A stretch of DNA of 64,000 nt from NCBI RefSeq assembly GCF_020080835.1, contig NC_058159.1, forward strand, positions 2,046,001 to 2,110,000, in the 5' to 3' direction. The notes under the pieces were generated by a model that was given only the letters and a program-made list of their open reading frames with translations, was not told the DNA's origin and searched no databases. The position numbers and the translations under genes were made by a program. Below, one piece after another: positions 15,354 through 27,300 of this stretch. Numbering within the stretch: the stretch's first letter is position 1; every line of letters begins with the position of its first letter. This stretch comes from Cotesia glomerata. Taxonomy: Eukaryota > Arthropoda > Insecta > Hymenoptera > Braconidae.

Positions 15354-18300
15354 ATATATATGTATATATGAAAAATATATCAAAAATGCATGTGGGTACT
15401 CAAATGAAAGCTCTTGATGAGTGTAGCATCGGGATGAGCTTATATCTTTAAAAATATCAATAATTAAGAAATGACCTTGTATCATGTGAACTATTGACAT
15501 TTTTAAAGATATAAGCTCATCCCGATGTTATACTCATCAAGACCTTTCATTTGAGCACCCACATCAATTTTTCATATATTTATATATATTATACATTTAT
15601 ATATTATATATTATATATTGTATATTTATATATTATATATATTTATAAATTATATATATTATATATTATATATTTATATATATAAAAAATATATCAAAAT
15701 GCATGTGAATACTCAAATGAAAGCTCTTGATGAGTGTAACATCGGAATGAGCTTATATCTTTAAAAATATCAATAATTTAGAAATGACCTTGTATCTTGT
15801 CAACTATTGACATTTTTAAAGATATAAGCTCATCCTGATGTGACACTTATCGAGACCTTTCATTTGAGTACCCACATCAATTTTTCATATATTTATATAT
15901 ATTATATATATGTATATATGAAAATGCATGTGGGTACTCAAATGAAAGCTCTTGATGATTGTAACACCGGGAAGAGCTTATATCTTTAAAAACGTCAATA
16001 TTTAAGAAAGTACGGTGCAATTTAACAAAAGTCATTATTTAATAAAGCAAAATTTTATTTATTTATAGTTCACAAGTCACGGCAGTCACATAATGCAAGG
16101 TTGCTAATTTATATTAATAAAAATAATAACTTGAGACAAAGTTTTGAACCAAAAAAATTTTTGGAACAATTAGATTATTTTAAATTAAACTAAAAAATTG
16201 AATTGTTAAATTTTTGCTTGATTTATTATGATAAATTTTTTTTTTTTTAAGAATTAAATCATCTTGATTCAAGCAAGAATTATCTAATTAATAATTCTTT
16301 TATTAAAATTTTTCGGTTTCTGATTTTTCACTGAATTCAATTTAATTTTTTTTTTTTAATGTAAGAGCATATTTTAACATAAATTTGAATATTTAATAAA
16401 AATGACCAAAGATTTAAATTATTAAAAAAAATAAATACTTATAAATATATTAAAAGCTTCAGTAGCATTTAGTATTAAATATGCACATAACATATATAAC
16501 TTAATATAATTAGAGGAGTCAGTTACAGTTAGTTATGTCACGGATAATAGACTTAAGCTAATTAAATTCCCCTGATAATATAATGACTGAATTTAACGTC
16601 ATTATGGTAGCTGTGAGCCAGGTTGTAGTTGTTTAATCCGACAAGATAAGAAGTATATGTTATATTGCTTTATCATACACTGTACATAATACATGGAATA
16701 TTATAATCGTATTTATCTGCGTCACCGAGCAACTTAATTGCCCTTATCCTCTATTTTGTTATTTTATCAATTTAATCAGCGTATCAACGCACGACGCATT
16801 TTTCCATTTAAACGTCGAATTAACTATATCAATTTAATTTTCAATAATAGAGTGACGTAATGCACTGACAGTAACGAGCTCGAGAAGAAAGAGAAGGAGC
16901 AGGAGAGAAGAGAGGGAGGTGTAAAGCACTTGAGACATCCTGGAGCCAAGTGTCCTCGATAGTAAACATCTACTGGTACTTAAGACACCAGTGTAAAGAT
17001 ATCAGTTTGCATTGACATTTTCTGTCACTATAACTAACTGCATCCCACTTTCTATCTATACTTCGGTACACATTTACTTTTTGCTGACGTTAATTCTATT
17101 CAAATACCATAAATAAAATAGCTCTTTTATTTTTACTTACAAAGTTAAAGAATTTATCGCTTTGATCATTTTTTTCTGAAGATTCAAATTTTTTATTCAA
17201 CTCAATTTTCAATGTAATGAATTTTTTAGTTGAGTTTTCAAGATCGGAGAGCAAAATTCTTAGCTCAAGAAAATTTTCGGGTGCCTGAAGGAAGACCGAA
17301 GTTGTGTTGGCCGAAGTAAAAATTTTTCTTAAAATTCTATTCTTAGTGGAAGTCATTTTTTCTTAATTCAAATTATCATAATACTTGATACAATAAATTT
17401 TTATAATTGATCAAGATTTTTAGATACTTTAGGGAAGCAGCGCCACCTACTTCAGCTGAGAAAAAAATTTTCTCATCTTGAGAAAATTTTTTTCTTGAAT
17501 ATTTGATACCTATTTTATATTATTTTAGGGTGCATTTATACATATTTAATGAAAAAAAATGATGAAATATTATTTGATCTTCCCATTTGACACGTTAATT
17601 AATAAAAATATTAATGAAAATTTACTTCTATCTTTATATTTAATTTTTTAGAGCGAGAGAGAAATTTTCTCAAGACAAGAAAATTTATTTCAATCAAGAA
17701 CTAAATTTTTGGAGCAAGAGGCTGAATTTTTTCAAAACAACAAGATTTTCTTGACTTAAATAAATTTTTTTGAATCAAGATACGTTTTTTGAAATTCTAC
17801 TCTTGGTGGAAGTCATTTTTTTTTAATTCAAATTATCATAATACTTGATACAATAAATTTTTATAATTGATCAAGATTTTTAGATAATTTAGGGAAGCAG
17901 CGCCACCTACTTCAGCTGAGAAAAAAATTTTCTCATCTTGAGAAAATTTTTTTCTTGAATATTTGATACCCATTTTATATTATTTTAGGGTGCATTTATA
18001 CATATTGAATGAAAAAAAATGATGAAATATTATTTGATCTTCCCATTTGACACGTTAATTAATAAAAATATTAATGAAAATTTACTTCTATCTTTATATT
18101 TAATTTTTTAGAGCGAGAGAGAAATTTTCTCAAGACAAGAAAATTTATTTCAATCAAGAACTAAATTTTTGGAGCAAGAGGCTGAATTTTTTCAAAACAA
18201 CAAGATTTTCTTGACTTAAATAAATTTTGTTGGATCAAGATACGCATTTCTTAAAGCAAGAGAATTAGTTTTGTTTGAATAAGTGAAATTTCTTGTGTTA

Positions 18301-21300
18301 AAAAAAAATTTTTTTTTGCTCAAGATAATAATTAGGAAGAAAAATATTTTCTTGGCTCAAGTGAACCTTGTTTTCTCTGTATAGATTCATAAAAAAATTT
18401 CTATGAGAAAAAGAATTTGTTTTAAAAATAAAAAAAAAATTTTTTTCAATTAAATTTTGATGCTTTAAATTTCTGGAATTTTTCTTTTATCAAAATTTAT
18501 TTATTTTTATTTATTTAATTTAAATGCCAAGGCAAAATAATATTTAATTTTTTAGAAAATTAAAAAGCTTGAGTTTTATTGCCTTTTTTGCATCAATTAA
18601 AAAAAAATTAATTTTTGATTATAATTGAAAAAGCTTCTTGAACAAAAAAAGATTGAAAAATCGCTTTTTTTGGCTTCCGTGAATTAAAATTACGTTAAAA
18701 AATAGTAATTGTAATTATAGTCATAATAAAAACTCACCGTTATTGTGAAGGGAATGGTGTTAACGAGCTCCAAAATGAAGTGGAATGACAGTAGTTGCTG
18801 CCAGACATTTCCCTATGAACGTTAGAAAGACAGCTCAACTTACCCAGATATTTCACTTAAAAATCTAATTATGAGTGCGATTATTATTTAAATATCTTCG
18901 AGTATAAAAGCCAGATGTGTATCATCTAAACTAGGACTAGGGTTGCAATTACATTGAAGCAAAGCAGCATAAATTTAAATACATGACATCTATGGAAAAT
19001 TGAATCTCGGGATCCGCGATTCATAGTGAAATTTCGGTTATTGAATTAGGGAGTCGGGAGCAGGGAATATGCCGCTACCGTTCAAATTCAATGTTGTCTA
19101 TTAAATTTTACGCCTTTGTCAGGGTCTGTTACCATCGTAATCTGCTTTGTGACAGCCATTGAATTGTCAGTAATTTTAATTATTTACCGTTTTATCAAAA
19201 GTCCATCAAAAATTTGTTAGAAACTTTCAGGATTTATAAGTTGTTTTTTAATGCTGAAATTTAAAATAAAAAGATTTTTAAGACAGAGTGAATTTATTAC
19301 ATTTTTTTACTAAAAAAAAAAATTTCACTCTTGCTTAAAGATATTCAAATTGATCTAAATATTTAAAAATAATAAATATTTTTATTTTTTAAATAAAGAA
19401 AATTATTCTTAAAGAAAAAAAAATTTTTTTGACATCAAAAAATATATTTTTAATAATTATCAAAAATATTTATAAGACAAATATTATTATTTCTTGAAAA
19501 AATTAAATAATTAAAATATTTCATTGTAATATTTATGTAAAAAATGATTTTTCTGTCTTTAAATGTAGAATATTTTAAGTTAAGAAAAAAAATTCTTTAA
19601 TCAAGACAATCAATTCTCTTAAAAATAATTTTATTCTTGGATAAAAAATATTTCTTTTGGAGCAAATAGTTTTTTTTTTAGTATAAAAAAAAAAAGATTA
19701 TTGATTCAGTAATTTCAGTTAAAATTTTGTCGACTTATTGAATTTATTACAATAGTTTTTAATAATAGAGTTAGTAAAGAGGAAGAAGAAAGAAAAATAG
19801 AAAAATGATTTGAATAGATAAGGAGTAAATCGATAAAAGGTGATAACGAATGCTATTACTGCGAGAGTTAACAAAAGAACGGAATATTGTCAATTTGTAG
19901 GACGTAGTTTCGGAGCTTACTACTTTTTTTTGTTTATGACTAAAATAATAAAGGAGATAAGTTTTTCCGTATCACTGGATAATGAAGTAGAGATGAAATA
20001 ACAATAATAAGAATGATAATAATAAAGATAAAAATGAAGCACGAGATATTGTCCGGGAATGAAGAACGAGGGAAATCAAACGAAAAGAAATAGAAGCGAA
20101 AACGGAAAGGAAGAGAACCCGAATGTCCGTGTGAAGGATTCCAGATGATACCGAGAACAGCATGCAACTATGCAACTCCCGACACCGACACCTGCAACGA
20201 TACCCGTACCCGATGCTTACTGATAAGATCGCGTGAAAATGTCTACAGATATTTACTATCTCCTACATATTTTTCCTCCTATAAATTTCGCTCCGGTTAA
20301 ATTTTAAAATTGAGATCTGGACATTTCGATCTTCTTATATATTTATCACGGACGTTTCCGAATAAACTAAATTCCACGTATAATTTCCCGAGCTTTATTT
20401 TGTTTTTTCTTCTCTCAATAAAAAAGATATTGCGGTGAAATTCACGCTATTTATTCATTAACTACAACGAAATATTTAGAAAATTTTTAATAAAAAGTCT
20501 TGGGGTAAAAACTAGGGTAGAACATCATGGAATTCTATTTCACGCTGTAAATAGTTTATTTTTGTGGTGGTATAAATAATTAAAAAAAATTTTGGACAAT
20601 CCAAAATTGCACGCCTCATAATTTTATTTTTCATAATAAAATTGATTAGAATAAAATACAAAAAATACTTTTAAATCTTTCGCACCATTGTCCACCCAGA
20701 AAAGAAAAGAAATTGTAAACGAACATTATTTACATAGATATAGATATACAAACGATTAGTGGATTTTTAATTTATTGCTAATTATAAATAAACTACATTG
20801 AATTAGACCGTGATCATCGAAAGGACTTAGTTTTAAATCATACTGAAGCGTATAAAAAATAAATGGACTTGATCAGTTAAGTTTTTCGGCAGTTATCGTG
20901 ACCACGCCGGTTTTCATAAGTAGCTAAGCAAGGAGGGTTTAACCCCTCGATAAAGTAGATTTCAGCAGTACCGACATTTGGGTTTCTGCCTTATCGAGGT
21001 CGTTGTTGGTGTTTCTGCGATCTCGAAGGTCGTTTTTTGTGTTCTTTTTTTACCGTCTGTTGGGGATTAGCATCGATTTGTTGATCGATTTTTACCGTTG
21101 GGGATTATCATCGATTTTTATCGATTGTTGAGGATTATCATCGATTTAGTGATCGATTTTTACCGACTGTTGGGGGATTATCATCGATTTTTTGATCGAT
21201 TGTTTGAGGTCAAAATGCTACCACCCAACAGCAGAGCTGATACCTTTGCCGTGTATCAGCTTTGGTGTTGATGTGATATGGACTTATTTGATGTGATGAT

Positions 21301-24300
21301 GAATTTTGTATATATTCAAATGACTTGTTGTATAAGTATATGCGAGAAAGTTCGATACTTACGCCGCTATGTTATCGACTGCAGGGTATTGTTAACAGTC
21401 GGTTTGATACCGAACGATGTTCTGTTTTATCGATATGAAGTAAGAGTTTTTTGAATTTTAACGTTTTTTAGCCCCTCCTCTCTCGATTACATCATGTTTT
21501 TACGTCATCCGACAAGTTTGCACCTGTTTTTTAGCGTTGTCATCGTGAATTTTAACGTTTTTTAACCCCTCCTCTTTCGATAACATCATGTTTTTACGTC
21601 ATCCGACAAGTTTGAACCTGTTTTTGGCGTCATAGTTGGGAGGGGATCTTTGTGGGGGAGTTATACTTACTTGCCTAAAAGATAAATTGACTGATATCGA
21701 ACGCGACTTTCTCAGAAGTCAGCCATCTTACTGGGACGATTTCGACGAGTTAATAGAAAGTTATTTTGGTGACATTCCACCTGAGGATATCGGGATATTT
21801 GTTGGGAAAATTATTGATTGGCATAAAAATTTAGAGGTGATTAAAGCTGCTCGCGGAAAAGTGAACTATTCAAATTGTGCTGAAAGACTTGAAATAACCA
21901 AGAAACTAATAGGAATAACTGGCAACTTACGTAAAACTGCGTATACAAAAGTATCTTGTTCACATTGTGCGGATAAACTAAATCTAATTGACGACTTACT
22001 TAAAACTGCGTATCCAAAAGTATCTTGTTTAAACTGTGTGGATAAACTTAAATTAAACCAAAAACTGTTAAAAATTACACAGAAGTTCCAAAAACTTGAA
22101 TAACGTATCGTTCAACAGTAACTCTACAATGAATCGTAAACGATTGAGGTAATTTTTTAAATCACTAATTATACTTAAAATTTACGTATTTTTGTTCCTA
22201 AGAATTTGAATTTATTTTATACTTCACTCATGCGACGATTTATGTGAAGTTATGTGAAGTTATCTCTTGAACGAATCGACTGAAATTATGTGAAATTACA
22301 TGAAGTTATGTGAAGTTATCTCTTGAACGAATCGACTGAAATTATGTGAAATTACATGAAGTTATGTGAAGTTATCTCTTGAACGAATCGATTGAAATTA
22401 TGTGAAATTACATGAAGTTATGTGAAGTTATCTCTTGCACGATTCGACTGAAATAATGTAAAATTATGTGAAGTTATATGAAGTTATCTCTTTTCGTTCA
22501 AGGTAGCATTTTGACCTCAAACAATCGATCAACAAATCGATGATAATCCCCCAACAGTTGGTAAAAATCGATCACTAAATCGATGATAATCCCCAACGGT
22601 AAAAATCGATCAACAAATCGATGCCAATCCTTAACAGTCGGTAAAAAAGAACACAAAAAACGACCTTCGATATCGCAGAAACACCAACAACAGTACTACT
22701 GAAATCTACTTTATCAGGGGGTCAAACCCTCCCTGCTTAGCTACTTTCATACATACATTTGACAGCCGGACGTCCACGAAATAATTTTTTTAAACATTTT
22801 TTTTATTTATTTAAAAAGCAAAATGTTTTTTAAAAATATCATAAGTGTTGAAACTAGTGTTTTTCCATTACATTTATATGTAAATATTGTTCTACAAGTG
22901 CGATAGAAAATAAATAGAGACAATTTTAGTTCAAGAAATCGCTTGATTTTTGTAAGGTAAGTGTAGAGCACAACCTCATCCGCTTCGCTTACGAGGCGTG
23001 CAAAATTAGTTCAGTAATTTACTAAACTAAAAATGAATGTTAAATTAGCTTCTTCAGGGAGTCTAAAAAATAATTTTTATTTTATACCTTAATACCTCAA
23101 AATTAATTCTCTTATAAGGAAACGGTTCAGTGACCATGCGCCACCTGTTGGAAATTTTTAACACTACTTTTAGTCAAAAAATTATAAACGCGCATCTTAG
23201 AGAATTTTTTCACCGGTTAATTAAAAATTGAATCTACTAGTACAAATTTTACTAGATTCTACTATAAAAGACAACTGTAGAGCACAACATTATCCGCTTC
23301 GCTTATGAGGCGTGCAAAAATTTTTGAAATTACCAGGAGAGTATTTTGTTTTTTTTGATTATAAAAATCATTTTTTAAAAATATTTTCTGCAAAAAAAAA
23401 CCCTTGATAATTTTATTAGAATGTATTATGTGAAAAAAACTAGATATATCGGATGAAAAAAGAATAAAATTTGAGAGCACGAAGCTCTCTATGATGAGTG
23501 TTTGCCGAGTAAGCAATAAAACATAATTTATACGAGAGCAGGAACAATAAGTAAAGCACTTGATCCAATACAAGACCAGGCTTTGAGAAATAGACAGGTA
23601 AAAGAGGATTAATGTCGAATGCCGAGTAAGTTACGCCTGAGATTCTGTATCTCTCCACAACATTTTATACACAAGTCAACCATCATCTTGGCTCTAGAGA
23701 TATAAGGTTGTTAGTACCTTTGTACCTCTGCTCTCGCTATAGATATACAACGCAAGCCGTGAGTCCAAGAGCAAGCTCACAAGTACAGAACAACATATCA
23801 AGAGAACATCAACCATCGCCATTCCAGCTTGTTTCAGTAGCTTCACGCTTCAGGAAATAAACAGCCACAAAGTTCTACGGTTCCGGGGTCTCTGTTCTAC
23901 TCCAGTCTTAACTCTCTGTCTTTCGTCTTGTCTGAGAATCTAGACTTTAGGCCATTATACCAGCTGGTAGACAAAGCTGTGAATTTCAAGATAGTAAATC
24001 AGGGGTAGGAGATCTTTAAGGAATTACATGCCCAATGGTCGTGAAATTTCAGTAACGATGTTTACTGAGGTATGCACGGCTACTAATAAGGGTAAAAACA
24101 CTTTCGGATAAACGCTTGTATAAATTGTGCTTGAGGAAGAGCTCGAGAGCTTAATAATGCCGCTGAACACTGGATATTAAATCTCGTAAATATGTGGCAG
24201 GGTTGTTGATGGTGATGTACATGAGAACACATTGTTTGTGCTTTGTTGATGAGCCTGTAAGTATGTTGGGAGAATATGCTTGTGAATTTTACATCTGTCA

Positions 24301-27300
24301 GTAATTTTGGCTCTGGGTTATGGATTTTAGATGCAACGTCTTGTCTATTTATATTAATATTCATTTTGCTAGAAGGGGTATAATGATTAGTGTCTTTATT
24401 TTTTTTTACTTTCTGAATTTTGATACTATCTAATTAGGTGTCAAATTTTAAAGACAAAGGTATGAAAAATTGAACCGAAAAACATTTTTTGTTTAATAGA
24501 AAGAATTATTATTATAAATATATGGCTAATTATTATAAATCCGCGACGAAATTGATAAAAATTAATGTTAATTTCAGATGATCGGGAAATAAATAAATTG
24601 CTGAAATTTTATTGAGACCTGATCATTGATCCGGAATTTTTAATTTAGAAAAATTGAAAATTCTAATCTAAATTTTTGTTTATAAATATCTTAAGAAACG
24701 AGAGCAAAGTATATAAAACAAAATAGGTTTTGGCAAATGCAATTTTAGTGATAATGATTAGTGTCTTTATTATTTTTGTACTTTCTGAATTTTGAAACTA
24801 TCTGATGAAATTAATTACAGAGAAAAAAATTATTAATTATCAAATTTTAAAGACAAAGGTATGAAAAATTGAACCAAAAAACATTTTTTATTCAATAGAA
24901 AGAATTATTATTATAAATAGATGGCCGACTATTATCATAAACCTGCCACGAAATTGATTAAAACAATACGTTAATTTCAAATGATCGTGAAATAAATAAA
25001 TTGCCAAAATTTTATTAAGACCTGATCATTGATCCCGAACTTTTAATTCAGAAAAATATAAAATTCTAACCTAAATTTCTGTCCATAAATATCTAAAGAA
25101 AGGAGAGCAAAGTATATAAAACAAAATAGGTTTTGGCAAATGCAATTTTAAAGGAGCGGCGGAGGTATAAAGGTGCCGACATAGTTGAAAAGGGTAAAAT
25201 CAGCTCGGTGGTCTCAAAAATCCAAGAAGCAAGAACGAAGAACCAATCCTGTTACTTAGTATCCGAATAAGGTGAGCCAACGTTTTACCATATAAGAAAT
25301 AGAAGGAGATTTTAGTGAGTAGTAGGCACTTTCCTTCTCGGCTTCAGCGATGGCTGGCAGTTTTATCCTCCTCGGTATTTTATTTTATTTCATTTTATTT
25401 TGCTGGAGGTTGATGGTACTGAGTACACTCAGAAGCAGCGGAAAGCGTAACTCGTTGAACAGGCTTTATAAGTTCCCCTGGGTACTACATACTGCTACTG
25501 CTCCTGCTACGTCTCTTTAACCTTTTACTTGTGAACTTCTCCGAGTTGGGACTAGGGTACTGTGCATGCTCTTATACGAGTTCAGCCGCGATATCAAAAC
25601 TACAGCAAGACGATGATGATGATGATGTAGAAGCAGAAGTATGAGTGGAAGTGCTTGCCGGTCGAGGTCGGGGAAGTGGTGATGGTAGTTGGTTGCAAAA
25701 GAGTGAAGAGCCCCAGCGAAAGACGTTTTTACCGAGACGAGTTATCGTTCTATCGCCTGTACGTGCAGGATTCCACTTGAATTACCGATGGCTTTTCAAC
25801 AGCTCGTGATATCGTGGAAAAGCAATCTCATCATAGTGGTACTATACCACTACCGCACCACTATTCCTTTCCTGCTTCCACTGCTCTGTATATAAAATCC
25901 GAGACTTTTTTAATAGCCGTGCAGTGTCGATAGCGATGATGGGTTGGTACTTTATTCTCGGGCTTTCAGATATGTTACCTATGCTGGCAACTCTGATTCG
26001 CGAGATTTAGAACAAAGGCCGACAAGCCGTTGTTGATGGCTCTATCTGAATATATTATATGTCGAAAAATTATCAAAGGAATTTGCATCGAAAAATTGCA
26101 GCTAGCAAAATTATCTGTCATAGATTTTGGGATTGTATTGAGTAATATTTTAATACAGTGATAAAAGGATTTAGTACGGAGTACTAAACTGATTTAGTAA
26201 CAAAATTTGTATTCATTTATTTGCGAGAAACAAATATTTTGTACCCATCAATATTATTTTTTACAGTTTAATAAATGATTTCTTTATATGAACAAAGCCT
26301 TATTACATGGAAATAAATATTTATTTCCACCAAATAATATTTAGTAACAGGTACTAAATATTTCTTTGGCAAGTATTGTCGGTAGATTGCTATGCTTTAA
26401 TTCCAATGTTTATGTGATGCATAACCTATTCACTAACTAAGATTATTTTATTCAGCTCGATTTTGGGAGATTTATTAAACCTTTAAAAACACAAATACTC
26501 CCAATAAATGTCTTCTATTTATGTCTTTTCTCAGTGGAGTTTAGTTTACAATTTTCAATTTGTCTATTATTGATAGGTTAAAAACTTGTTTAATTTTAAA
26601 TTTTATAAATGTCTCAAACAAAAAAATATAATTTAATGAGATTTTTTTCTTCATAATACCTTATATTTTTACTTAGGATTATTTATTTTAATTATTTCGA
26701 TTTATTTTAAGTTCAAAAGTTAGGTTACACACTAAAATTAGTTAAAAAATTAATTTCTTTGATACTAATAAACGATTTATTGCGTAGCAATAAATCATTT
26801 GTTAAATACTACTAAATATTTATTTGGTGGAACTAAATGGGCTTTAATAAATTATTTAGTACTTATTACTAAATATTTGGTAATGAAAGGTTTGTTACTA
26901 AATCATTTAGTATCCGTTACTAAATCTTATTAAATAGAACTAAATCCTTCTATCAGTGCAGTAAAAAATTTTGCGTCAAAAAATTTAGTGTTAAAAATTT
27001 TTGTGTTATACAACACAAAAGTGTTAAATATTTAACACTTTTATGTGTAAATTCAACATTTATTCTGTTAAATTAACACAAAAAAATATTAAATATTTCA
27101 TATAAAAATTTTTAACACAAAATTTTGAACAAAAACTAAATCTTATTAAATAGAACTAAATCCATCTATCAGTGTAAAAGTTAGTTTTAAGAAATTTCAA
27201 CAGATGGCGCATGATGGCTAAACCGTTTCGCTACTAGAGAGTTAAGTTTGAGACACTAAATAACCAAAAAAAAACTTTTTTTTGCTTAGCAATGAATTTT

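Larger units (their letters stand above)
20880..22781. mobile_element. Foldback-like element with ~300-base inverted arms
   Basis: The left arm ends inside at GAGGTCAAAATGCTACC (21205-21221) and the right arm begins with its complement at about 22501. The arms share AGTAGCTAAGCA, GATAAAGTAGATTTCAG, GAAGGTCGTTTTTTGTGTTC and three to four subrepeats of GGGGATTATCATCGATTT with TGATCGATTTTTACC. The core holds a direct repeat, an open frame (21681-22103) and a tandem array (22240-22490). The boundaries come from comparison with the unfilled copy near 50369. The outermost ~40 bases match only loosely, and no clear target duplication is seen. Confidence 0.85.
20608..23316. mobile_element. TGCACGCCTCATAA element interrupted by foldback element
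   Basis: The left part (20608-20879) and right part (about 22782-23316) together match the continuous copy at 50101-50905. Both ends carry TGCACGCCTCATAA-type inverted termini. Near the right end a module GTAGAGCACAACCTCATCCG occurs twice, about 300 bases apart, in both copies. No transposase ORF was seen. Confidence 0.75.

Noticed and set aside
15291..15500. Frame through the TA-rich hairpin
   Set aside because: It encodes only repeat-derived Ile-Tyr runs.
19940..20175. Two overlapping minus-strand frames
   Set aside because: They mirror a purine-rich run and are rich in Phe, Ser and Leu without pattern.
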